Positions 36,158 through 44,004 of a stretch of 57,198 nucleotides of DNA are shown in pieces. The number at the start of each line of letters is the position of its first letter. Position 1 is the stretch's first letter. This stretch comes from RGIG8597 sp045133795. GTDB lineage: Bacteria > Spirochaetota > GWE2-31-10. Location of the stretch: NCBI GenBank assembly GCA_045133795.1, contig JBGUUT010000072.1, forward strand, positions 1 to 57,198, in the 5' to 3' direction. The position numbers and the translations under genes were made by a program. Below the pieces are notes generated by a model that had not been told where the DNA came from, did not search any database, and saw only the letters and a list, made by a program, of their open reading frames with translations.

Positions 36158-36862
36158 ATGAAAAAACTAATTTTGTTTGTTGTTTATGTTTTTATTTTCT
36201 GTCTGATAGCTTGTGAAAATGAACCGCCTAGTATCAGAAATCCTATTTATAATATTGTTGTTTATGAAGACGGAAGTTACTTAGGGAATAAAGGCGGAGT
36301 TTTTTTATCAGTTCATTTTATTTTATATGATGAAAGCGGCCTTGAAGATATTGCTGATATTTGCCTTATTAATACAGATTACGGATATTGTTGGAATTTA
36401 AAAAATGAAGACCTTGAAGTTACTAAATGGGGGGATGAGGTTTATTATGGTTATTCTTTTTTTGAATATGATAATGCGGAATCAGTGCTTTTGGGTAATT
36501 ATATAATTCGTGTTTATGATAAGGTCGGTAATGTAGCTGACAGCGGAATATTGGTAGAGCTGGAGGATTTTTCGGAAAGTATTTATAAACCGACATTTCC
36601 GGAATATGAAATATCCGTAAAAGATAACAGAAAGGAAGTTGAAATAAAAAAAATGAAATATCTTTCTTGTGAAGTTAAGTTTCCGAGAAATCCCGGTCTT
36701 TTTAAAAATTCCAGAAAGAAATTTGAGGCAAATGAACGGATAATTTTATCGGAAAAAGGATTGGAAGCGAATACTTTATTGTCTTTTCGAGTGAATGCCG
36801 AACCGGACGGAAAAGTAGTTTATTTTTTCAAAAATTTTAGAATCCCTAACGAAATTAAATAA
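36158..36862 (+). CDS. Hypothetical lipoprotein
   Basis: 234-aa exported lipoprotein. The signal MKKLILFVVYVFIFCLIAC ends with the lipobox LIAC. The mature part has an Ig-like beta pattern (VHFILYDESGLEDI, then GNYIIRVYDKVGNVADSG), reminiscent of bacterial Ig/cadherin-like folds, and a basic C-terminal third. No catalytic motif. The ATG at 36158 is preceded by AGGAG; the longer frame to 36056 has none. Confidence 0.7.
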   Translation: MKKLILFVVYVFIFCLIACENEPPSIRNPIYNIVVYEDGSYLGNKGGVFLSVHFILYDESGLEDIADICLINTDYGYCWNLKNEDLEVTKWGDEVYYGYSFFEYDNAESVLLGNYIIRVYDKVGNVADSGILVELEDFSESIYKPTFPEYEISVKDNRKEVEIKKMKYLSCEVKFPRNPGLFKNSRKKFEANERIILSEKGLEANTLLSFRVNAEPDGKVVYFFKNFRIPNEIK

Positions 36863-36956
36863 CTTTGCCTAAGTTTTGCAAAATTAGAAATGTTTTGACT
36901 TGCAAATATTTTAAACTTTTAGTAAAGAGAACGCTTTATTATTGGAGGAGAGAACC

Positions 36957-37661
36957 ATGGCTTATAAGCTGGTAAAAGGGGAATTTCTGGTAAAATGTAA
37001 TTGTGCGGAATGTTCGTATAGTAATAAATTTGAAATTACGGAAGGATTCTGCGGTGAAACAGAAGAGAAAGTTTTACAAGAAGCCGGAGAATTAGCAAAA
37101 ATGTTGGCTTTGGCAGAACATCAGAAAACTTCTCCGGAGCACGTTCTTGAAGATATGTCTGTGGAAAAAAGTAATGGAATTTATGAATTTGTATCTTTTC
37201 AAAAATTAATTCATTCAGAACAGAACGAAGGCGTAAAATATAAGACGTATAAAAAAGGTGACGTAATTCTTTCGGCGGATGAAAACTTTTATGGAATTTG
37301 TGAAGTTGTAAATGGATATGCCAGTATTATTCGAGCGAAAGTTGTAACTTTTAAAGCTGGGGAAATATTCGGAATGTCTGAATTGTGTGTAAATCAGGCT
37401 CGTAACGGTGATTTGGTGGCAGATGAAGATGAAACAATGATTGCTTTTTATAATATGAAAGAATTATTTGGTACGGATTTGAAAAAATGTTTAGATCTTT
37501 ACCATGCATCATCTCAAAATATTTTTGCATTAATTGATTCTTTAAAAGATGAGGCTGTAATGTTGGAAAAGAAACTTCAAGAAGCTGATATTCAAAAAAA
37601 TAATATGAAAATTTATTTTGAAACTTTGAAGAATGCTTTGTTTCAAGAAAATGTAAAATAG
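36957..37661 (+). CDS. Cyclic-nucleotide-binding-like protein without DNA-binding domain
   Basis: 234-aa cytoplasmic protein. The first 25 residues include KCNCAECSYSNKFEI, a CxCxxC cluster that might bind a metal. The middle resembles a cNMP-binding beta-roll (YKTYKKGDVILSADENFYGI, CEVVNGYASII, TFKAGEIFGMSEL), with the G-E/FG pattern of Crp/Fnr sensors. Where Crp would have a helix-turn-helix, there is instead a coiled-coil-like helix (IDSLKDEAVMLEKKLQEADIQ). It may be an effector or protein-interaction relative rather than a transcription factor. It has a strong GGAGGAG. Confidence 0.7.
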   Translation: MAYKLVKGEFLVKCNCAECSYSNKFEITEGFCGETEEKVLQEAGELAKMLALAEHQKTSPEHVLEDMSVEKSNGIYEFVSFQKLIHSEQNEGVKYKTYKKGDVILSADENFYGICEVVNGYASIIRAKVVTFKAGEIFGMSELCVNQARNGDLVADEDETMIAFYNMKELFGTDLKKCLDLYHASSQNIFALIDSLKDEAVMLEKKLQEADIQKNNMKIYFETLKNALFQENVK

Positions 37662-37685
37662 CTCTGATCGGTGCAATAAAAATAC

Positions 37686-37722
37686 AACCACTTTGCATTA
37701 TATAAAGCAAGGTGGTTTTTTT
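37686..37722 (+). terminator. Terminator hairpin overlapping a ribosome-binding site
   Basis: AACCACTTTGC (37686-37696) / GCAAGGTGGTT (37707-37717) with one G-U pair, then a T-run ending at 37722, immediately before the ATG of the next gene. The 3' arm (AAGGTGG) is also that gene's only plausible Shine-Dalgarno. Confidence 0.75.
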
Positions 37723-38418
37723 ATGCGATTTTATATTTTATTTTTTGTTTTATTAATTATTTCATGTTCTGAAACTATTAATTGGGATGTGGAATTAAAT
37801 GAGTGTTCGTTTGAGTTTCTTGTTGAAGATAAGGATTTTTTTGTTTCGTCAGATGAAATGGTGAAACAATATTTATTTTTGAAAAATCTCGATAATTCGG
37901 CAAAAACCTATAATTTTATTTTAGAACAGTCAGAAAAAGTATTTTCCGGTGAAGTTGTCAGCGGAAGATATATAGCGGTATACTATTTTTTAGTTTCAAA
38001 AACGGTAAGCGGAAAGAAAAAGTTTTATACGCAAGCTTATTTTGTAGATACGTTTTTGTTGTCAGAAAACAATAAGAATCAAAAAAACATTGTACCGGCA
38101 ACAATCAAAAATCCGTTTCGAGCAGTTCGTTGTGATGAAGATAAGGTTATTATAACGAAAGATTTGTCTTATGATTTATTTCAAATTTATAAAATTTCAG
38201 CCCTTTCGATGAATGTTAACAAGAAAGTTAAAAGTTATGATTACAGCGATGATGAAAACTTTTATTTTGAAGATGTTAATTTGAATGATAATAAATTGAT
38301 TATTAATTTAAGTTATTCAATCGGAAAATATTGTAATAAAGACTTTTTATCGGAACATGATGTCACTGTCACTACAACAAGAATAGAAAATTTAGAGATT
38401 TCTGAATTAATAAAGTGA
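37723..38418 (+). CDS. Hypothetical lipoprotein
   Basis: 231-aa exported lipoprotein (MRFYILFFVLLIISC lipobox, C15). The mature protein is Asp/Asn/Lys-rich and beta-like, with no recognised domain. The ATG follows the terminator hairpin directly; its Shine-Dalgarno (GGTGG, eight bases upstream) is inside the 3' arm. Translation would thus be repressed on any read-through message in which the hairpin forms. A separate promoter was not seen, so expression may depend on read-through from the cNMP-like gene. Confidence 0.65.
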   Translation: MRFYILFFVLLIISCSETINWDVELNECSFEFLVEDKDFFVSSDEMVKQYLFLKNLDNSAKTYNFILEQSEKVFSGEVVSGRYIAVYYFLVSKTVSGKKKFYTQAYFVDTFLLSENNKNQKNIVPATIKNPFRAVRCDEDKVIITKDLSYDLFQIYKISALSMNVNKKVKSYDYSDDENFYFEDVNLNDNKLIINLSYSIGKYCNKDFLSEHDVTVTTTRIENLEISELIK

Positions 38419-38578
38419 AAAATAATCTTTTTATTATTTCCTGCTTGTTATTTGCCATAATTGTCTATAATGAAGCCGTGCTCTTTAAAAGAGCATTGAA
38501 TAAAAAAATGCAGCTTTTAAAAAAAGTAAATTTGAAAAATATGTATTTTTTATTTTTCACTTGATTTTTTTAAATTAA

Positions 38579-38598
38579 TCTATACCATGTGGTATAGA
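38579..38598. promoter_or_regulatory. Inverted-repeat operator upstream of glgB
   Basis: TCTATACCATGTGGTATAGA: 9-bp perfect arms around a 2-bp centre, 25-44 nt upstream of the glgB ATG. The size and symmetry suit a dimeric repressor or activator. A nearby TTGATT is too close (14 bp) to the TATACC hexamer for a normal promoter, so the promoter itself is not assigned. Confidence 0.55.
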
Positions 38599-38622
38599 GA
38601 TTTGTGACAGGAGATTATTAAG

Positions 38623-40839
38623 ATGATTACATCAATGCAAGCTGAAGAGATTTTGGGTATTGTAAATTCTAATCACCAAAATCCGCATTTAGTATTAGGA
38701 TGTCATGTGGTAGATGTTCCATTGGAGGCGGAGGTAAAGAAAATCCCTTCAATTCGTACATTTTTACCGGATGCCAATAAAGTTTTTGTTGTAGATAAAA
38801 AGACCGGAGAGGAATATCCTATGTTTAAAGTTCACAATGACGGTCTTTTTGAAGCATTTATTTGGAATAAAAGTGATGGTTTTGAATATTGTTTTAAAGC
38901 TGTCGGTATAAACGGGAAAGAGTGGAGTTTCGATGATCCTTACGGGACTTTTGTAGAAGGGCTTACTGCGTTTGACCGTTATTTGTTTAATCGTTCTCAA
39001 CATTATAAGATTTATGAAAAAATGGGTGCTCATTTGATGACTGTTGACGGAAAAGACGGCGTGTATTTTTCTGTTTGGGCTCCTAATGCACAACGTGTAA
39101 GTGTTGTCGGTGATTTTAATAATTGGGACGGACGTAAAGATCCTATGGATTTACTTAGTGATTCCGGGATTTGGGTTTTATTTATCGAAGGTTTAAAAAT
39201 CGGAGATATTTATAAATATGAAATAAAAACTAAAAATGGTGCATTGCTTGAAAAATCAGACCCTTATGCGATTTGTTCAGAAATGCGTCCTAAAACAGCA
39301 TCTGTTATTTATTCGCTTGACGGTTATAATTGGAACGATGCTGAATGGATTAAAAAAAGAGCAGAACGAGATAATAAGAAAATGCCGGCAAGTATTTATG
39401 AAGTGCATTTAGGCTCTTGGAAAAAACGTGAAGACGGTTCTTTTATGAGTTACAGAGAGCTGGCAGATGATTTGATTCCTTATGTAAGAGAACTTGGTTT
39501 TACTCATATAGAATTGCTTCCTATTGAAGAACATCCTTTTGATGGTTCGTGGGGATATCAGGTGACAGGATACTTTGCTCCGACGAGTCGTTTTGGTGAG
39601 CCTAAAGATTTGCAATATTTTATAGATAAGTGTCATGAAAATAATATCGGAGTTATTCTGGATTGGGTTCCGGGACATTATCCGAAAGATGCTCACGGAT
39701 TGATAAATTTTGACGGAACAGCTTTGTATGAACATGAAGACCCTCGCAAAGGGGAACACATGGATTGGGGAACGAAGATTTTCAATTACGGACGTTTGGA
39801 AGTTAAGAATTTCTTGATTTCAAATGCGATGTATTGGATTGATAAATTTCACTTTGACGGTTTACGTGTAGATGCCGTAGCTTCAATGCTTTATCTTGAT
39901 TATTCCAGACGAGAAGGAGAGTGGATTCCTAATCAATTCGGAGGAAGAGAAAACTTGGAAGCAATAGAGTTTATGAAACATTTAAATTCTATTATGGAAC
40001 AATATTATCCCGGTGTTTATATGATTGCTGAAGAATCAACTTCATTCCCAAGTGTGTCAAAACCGGCTTATCTCGGAGGTTTGGGATTTAGTTTTAAATG
40101 GAATATGGGCTGGATGCATGATACTCTTTCATATATTCAAAAAGATCCGGTTTACAGAAAATACCATCACGGTGAATTAACATTTAGCTTTGTTTATGCT
40201 TGGAGTGAAAATTTTATTTTGCCGATTTCTCATGATGAAGTTGTTCACGGAAAAGGTTCTATGATTAATAAAATGCCGGGAGATTATTGGCAGAAATTTG
40301 CAAACCTAAGAGCGTATTATACTTATATGTGGACTCATCCGGGTAAGCAATTATTATTTATGGGACAGGAATTTGGTCAGTTCAATGAATGGAATGCAGA
40401 AAAAGCTTTGGAATGGGATTTATTAGGATATGATTCTCACAAAGGAATTCAAAAGTGTATTGCGGATTTGAATAAAGTTTATCGTGAAAATCCGGCGTTG
40501 TGGCAAAAAGATTGTTCTACCGAAGGTTTCTACGGAATTAATTGCGGAGACAGTGACAATAGCGTTATTTCATTTATCAGATATGGTGAAGAATGGGGCG
40601 ATTTTGTGATAGTTGCAGTGAATTTTACTCCGGTAGAAAAAGAAACTTATCGTTTGGGTGTAGATGAGAATTGTTATTATGAAGAGATTTTTAACAGTGA
40701 TTCTCAAATGTACGGCGGAAGCAATTTTGGTAATGCCGGCGGCGTGTGGTCTTTCAATGAACCGTCTCACGGAAAACCTTTTTCTATTGATATAAAATTG
40801 CCGCCTTTGGGTGCTGTTATCTTTAAACCGAAAAGATAA
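38623..40839 (+). CDS. glgB: 1,4-alpha-glucan branching enzyme
   Basis: 738-aa GH13 enzyme that makes alpha-1,6 branches in glycogen. Two N-terminal beta-sandwich (CBM48-type) domains come first; the second has VSVVGDFNNWDGRKDPM. The catalytic barrel shows HPFDGSWGYQVTGYFAPTSR, GLRVDAVASMLYLDY (nucleophile Asp), AEESTSFP (acid Glu) and SHDEVVHGKGS (third Asp). A C-terminal all-beta domain ends the chain. Length and motifs are normal for glgB. It is alone on its transcript, with AGGAG before the ATG and a 9-bp inverted repeat in the leader. No other glg gene is in the window. Confidence 0.97.
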   Translation: MITSMQAEEILGIVNSNHQNPHLVLGCHVVDVPLEAEVKKIPSIRTFLPDANKVFVVDKKTGEEYPMFKVHNDGLFEAFIWNKSDGFEYCFKAVGINGKEWSFDDPYGTFVEGLTAFDRYLFNRSQHYKIYEKMGAHLMTVDGKDGVYFSVWAPNAQRVSVVGDFNNWDGRKDPMDLLSDSGIWVLFIEGLKIGDIYKYEIKTKNGALLEKSDPYAICSEMRPKTASVIYSLDGYNWNDAEWIKKRAERDNKKMPASIYEVHLGSWKKREDGSFMSYRELADDLIPYVRELGFTHIELLPIEEHPFDGSWGYQVTGYFAPTSRFGEPKDLQYFIDKCHENNIGVILDWVPGHYPKDAHGLINFDGTALYEHEDPRKGEHMDWGTKIFNYGRLEVKNFLISNAMYWIDKFHFDGLRVDAVASMLYLDYSRREGEWIPNQFGGRENLEAIEFMKHLNSIMEQYYPGVYMIAEESTSFPSVSKPAYLGGLGFSFKWNMGWMHDTLSYIQKDPVYRKYHHGELTFSFVYAWSENFILPISHDEVVHGKGSMINKMPGDYWQKFANLRAYYTYMWTHPGKQLLFMGQEFGQFNEWNAEKALEWDLLGYDSHKGIQKCIADLNKVYRENPALWQKDCSTEGFYGINCGDSDNSVISFIRYGEEWGDFVIVAVNFTPVEKETYRLGVDENCYYEEIFNSDSQMYGGSNFGNAGGVWSFNEPSHGKPFSIDIKLPPLGAVIFKPKR

Positions 40840-40853
40840 AAAATATTTATAAG

Positions 40854-40904
40854 ATTGCAGGGAATTTGAAGTACTTATATTTTCAATACCCTGCAATTTT
40901 TTTT
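40854..40904 (+). terminator. Intrinsic terminator after glgB
   Basis: ATTGCAGGG (40854-40862) / CCCTGCAAT (40889-40897), a 26-nt loop with a further TTGAA/TTCAA pairing, then an eight-T tract that runs straight into the -35 of the next promoter. Confidence 0.85.
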
Positions 40905-40931
40905 GACATTTGGTTACTTTTATAATTTAAT
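40903..40931 (+). promoter_or_regulatory. Sigma-70 promoter of the KamA-family gene
   Basis: TTGACA (40903-40908), a 17-bp spacer and TTTAAT (40926-40931). The -35 starts in the T-tract of the glgB terminator. The TTG start of the gene lies about 27 nt past the expected transcription start. Confidence 0.65.
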
Positions 40932-40963
40932 GCGGTAATTAAATTAAGCTATAGGGTAGCGTT

Positions 40964-42085
40964 TTGAAGAAGATATTTAATCCGGAATATAGATATAATC
41001 GCCAAAAAAGATTTCCGGATATTCCTGATGAGAAATGGAACAATTGGCAGTGGCAAATTGATAACAGAATAACAGACTCAACTAAATTAAAGACTTATTT
41101 TTCGAATATAGATACAGAAGCAATTGAAAGTGTAGCAAAGCGTTTTTCTTTTTCTGTAACACCTTATTTTTTATCATTGATTAATGATGACATTCCGTTA
41201 AATGATCCGGTTGGAAAACAAGTAATTCCTGATATTCGAGAATTTCAAAAAGATTCTCGTTTGATTTTAGATCCGTTTAAGGAAGAAAAAGAGCGTTCTC
41301 CGATTCCCGGTGTGGTACAACGCTACCCTGATAGAATTATTTTGGTTACGACAAATTTTTGTCCGGCAAAATGTCGTTATTGTACCAGAAAATGGAATTG
41401 GGATAAATGCCAATTTTTAACATCGGAAATGCTAAAAGATGTAGTGGCTTATTTGAAGATACATCCTGAAATCCGTGAGGTAATAATAACAGGCGGGGAA
41501 CCTTTTTTATTGAATTTAGAATTTTTAGATTCTATACTTTCTGCGATATCGTCAGTTGATAGTATAGAAGTTATTCGTATCGGAAGTAGAATTTTATCAT
41601 TTTTACCGCAGCGAATTACGGATAATGTTGTTTCAATTTTATCTAAGTACTCTCCGATTTGGATTGTGACTCATTTTAATCATCCTAATGAATTTACTTC
41701 GGATACGGAAAAAGCAGTAAAGAAACTTTTAAGGGCCGGATGTGCGTTGTGTAATCAAAGTGTTTTGTTGAAAGGAATTAACGATTCTGTGGATGTTATG
41801 AAAAATTTGGTTCATGCATTACAAAATATATTGATTAAACCTTATTATATTTTTCATCCGGATTTAATAGAGGGAACATCGCATTTTAGAGGCGATATCG
41901 AAGATGGAATTCAGATAATGAAGAAGTTACGCGGATATACCGGCGGAATATGCGTGCCGTATTATGTTGTGGATTTACCGGAAGGGGGAAAAGTTCCTTT
42001 ATTGCCTGAATATGTATTGAAAAAAGATGAAAATGGTATTTTGTTTTCTAATTATGAAGGTATGGAGGTTGTTTATAAAGGGTAA
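40964..42085 (+). CDS. kamA: KamA-family radical SAM aminomutase
   Basis: 373-aa lysine-2,3-aminomutase-like enzyme using a [4Fe-4S] cluster, SAM and PLP. The radical SAM motif is CPAKCRYC, followed by TGGEPFLL. PDLIEGTSHFRG corresponds to the substrate-binding Asp segment. DLPEGGKVPLLPEYV holds the PLP lysine, one residue shorter than the usual DAPGGGGK. The C-terminus ends at NYEGMEVVY, where classic KamA continues for another 25-40 residues. Those features favour a true amino-acid aminomutase over EpmB, but the substrate (lysine, glutamate) is open. The TTG start has AGGGT upstream. It precedes dnaG by 83 nt. Confidence 0.85.
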   Translation: MKKIFNPEYRYNRQKRFPDIPDEKWNNWQWQIDNRITDSTKLKTYFSNIDTEAIESVAKRFSFSVTPYFLSLINDDIPLNDPVGKQVIPDIREFQKDSRLILDPFKEEKERSPIPGVVQRYPDRIILVTTNFCPAKCRYCTRKWNWDKCQFLTSEMLKDVVAYLKIHPEIREVIITGGEPFLLNLEFLDSILSAISSVDSIEVIRIGSRILSFLPQRITDNVVSILSKYSPIWIVTHFNHPNEFTSDTEKAVKKLLRAGCALCNQSVLLKGINDSVDVMKNLVHALQNILIKPYYIFHPDLIEGTSHFRGDIEDGIQIMKKLRGYTGGICVPYYVVDLPEGGKVPLLPEYVLKKDENGILFSNYEGMEVVYKG

Positions 42086-42087
42086 TT

Positions 42088-42115
42088 TTAGAATGTAAAA
42101 TTCTAATACTTGTTT
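42088..42115 (+). terminator. Weak terminator after kamA
   Basis: TTAGAAT (42088-42094) / ATTCTAA (42100-42106), 5-nt loop, then TACTTGTTT. The stem is AT-rich and the U-tract interrupted, so it is weak at best. Confidence 0.35.
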
Positions 42116-42138
42116 TTATTGTAATAACGTGATATATT
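42110..42138 (+). promoter_or_regulatory. Candidate promoter of dnaG-rpoD operon
   Basis: TTGTTT (42110-42115), a 17-bp spacer and TATATT (42133-42138). Transcription would start near 42144, 25 nt before the TTG start of dnaG. It would allow this operon to be transcribed apart from kamA. Confidence 0.5.
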
Positions 42139-42168
42139 CCGCACTATTCGAAAAAAGAGGTTTTTTTC

Positions 42169-44004
42169 TTGAATATCTCAAAAGAGACAATCACTCTTAT
42201 AAAAGAAAATGTCGATATTGTTGATGTTGTTTCAGATTATGTAAGGACTCTCAAAAAATCCGGGAAAAATTGGTTGGGATTATGTCCTTTTCATAATGAG
42301 AAACATCCGTCTTTTACCGTTTCAAATGAAATAGGTTTTTATAAATGTTTTTCTTGCGGGGAATCGGGAGATGTTGTCCGATTTTTGATGAAGATTGAAA
42401 ATATTTCTTTTGTAGAGGCTTTGGTGATTTTGGCTAAACGTGCCGGAGTTTCATTGGAAATGTCGGCAGAAGAGTCTTCGGTTAGTTATAAAAAAGATGA
42501 ATTGATACAATTTAATTCTCGAATACATAAGTTGTTTCATTTTTTTTTATTAAATAGAGAAGAAGGAAAAAAAGCCAGAGAGTATCTTGAGAAAAGAGAA
42601 ATTGATATTGATACAATCAAGCGTTTTAATCTCGGATATGTTCCCGGAGGTTTTTGGTTAGAAAAGTTTTTGAAGGTAAAAGGGTTTCAGGAAAGTTTTC
42701 TTAAGGAAACCGGAGTTTTTTCTTTAAAAAACGGCAAATTACGAGCTATGTTTTTTGACCGTTTGATGTTTCCTATATTTAATTATCGTAACGAATGTAT
42801 AGGATTCGGCGGTAGAGTTTTAAATGATGAAATGAAACCTAAATATTTAAACTCTCCGGAAACGATAGTGTACAGAAAAAGTACTGTATTGTATGGGATT
42901 CAATTTGCAAAAGATGAAATGAAAAAGCGAGGATATGCTTTTTTAGTTGAAGGTTATATGGATGTTATTGCATGTCATAAAAATGGATTGATGAATGCAG
43001 TGGCTCCGTGTGGAACTGCAGTAACCAGAGAACAATTGAAATTGGTTTCTAGATATTGCGGTGAAATAATTTTATTGCTTGATGGGGATGCGGCCGGAAT
43101 AAAAGGTGCAGTCAGAGCATTAAAAGAAGGTATAAATCTGGAAGAAATAAAGTTTTCCGTAATTTTATTACCGAACGGAATGGATCCGGATGAGTATTTT
43201 AAAGAAAATTTGATGGAGGATTTTGAGAAACTTTTAGAGAACCGAATAGAGGCTTTTGATTTTTGTATTGAGTACAAATGTAAAGGTGTAGATTTAAAAG
43301 ATTATCAGGTTTTATCTGGAGTTTTGAGATTTTTATTTGAATATATATCGGCATGGGAAAGCGGAATTACGCAGAATCTTTTATTGCAACGTCTTTCTGA
43401 AAAATTATCTCTTAATTTGGGAACCGTAGAACAAGAATTTAGTCGTTTTCTCGGTTCAAAGAAAAGTAATTTTATAGAAAAAGAGAGTGATAAGGCAGTT
43501 GAAGAATCTGAGGTTTTGAATAATTCAAAAGAGGAAGAAGTTCTTTTATTTGATAATAATTCAAAAAAAGAAGTTGATCTGATTCTTTATTTGCTTTTTT
43601 ATGACAAAAGTGAGGTTTTGGTAGAACAGTGTGGTCTGAAGAGAGATTTTTTTTCTAATCAGTTGATTGCAGATTTATATGAGTTTTCTGAAAAAAATCA
43701 TTTTTCTAAAGAGATATTTTTGGAAAATTTAACAGATGTGAAATTATTGAATTATGTAACGGAAAGATTATTATCTACAGATTTTGATACAACGATGATA
43801 ACTTTAAAATGTTGCGTTATTGATTTGATATATGCTCTGTTTAAGAGATTTTGGCAAAAAAAAGGAAATGAAATTAATGAGCAAATTAAATTATCTGAAA
43901 TGTATAAGGATTTAGACTTAATCAGTGAACTTCAGAATGAAAAAATGAAAGTTACCAATGAGATTTTAAAATTATCAAGATTGCAGGAGTTAAAGAAAGA
44001 ATGA
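42169..44004 (+). CDS. dnaG: DNA primase
   Basis: 611-aa bacterial primase making RNA primers at the fork. The N-terminal zinc-binding domain has CPFHNEKHPSF and CFSCGESGDVV. The catalytic TOPRIM region shows NECIGFGGRVL, VEGYMDVIACHK (Glu) and LLDGDAAGIKG (DxD). A helical C-terminal domain of about 150 residues would bind DnaB helicase. The start is TTG at 42169 behind AGAGG. The last bases overlap the rpoD start (ATGA), the classic macromolecular-synthesis coupling of primase and sigma factor. Confidence 0.96.
   Translation: MNISKETITLIKENVDIVDVVSDYVRTLKKSGKNWLGLCPFHNEKHPSFTVSNEIGFYKCFSCGESGDVVRFLMKIENISFVEALVILAKRAGVSLEMSAEESSVSYKKDELIQFNSRIHKLFHFFLLNREEGKKAREYLEKREIDIDTIKRFNLGYVPGGFWLEKFLKVKGFQESFLKETGVFSLKNGKLRAMFFDRLMFPIFNYRNECIGFGGRVLNDEMKPKYLNSPETIVYRKSTVLYGIQFAKDEMKKRGYAFLVEGYMDVIACHKNGLMNAVAPCGTAVTREQLKLVSRYCGEIILLLDGDAAGIKGAVRALKEGINLEEIKFSVILLPNGMDPDEYFKENLMEDFEKLLENRIEAFDFCIEYKCKGVDLKDYQVLSGVLRFLFEYISAWESGITQNLLLQRLSEKLSLNLGTVEQEFSRFLGSKKSNFIEKESDKAVEESEVLNNSKEEEVLLFDNNSKKEVDLILYLLFYDKSEVLVEQCGLKRDFFSNQLIADLYEFSEKNHFSKEIFLENLTDVKLLNYVTERLLSTDFDTTMITLKCCVIDLIYALFKRFWQKKGNEINEQIKLSEMYKDLDLISELQNEKMKVTNEILKLSRLQELKKE

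Noticed and set aside
38479..38495. TGCTCTTTAAAAGAGCA palindrome upstream of glgB as a terminator
   Set aside because: No T-tract follows on either strand; it may end the preceding lipoprotein transcript but the evidence is too weak.
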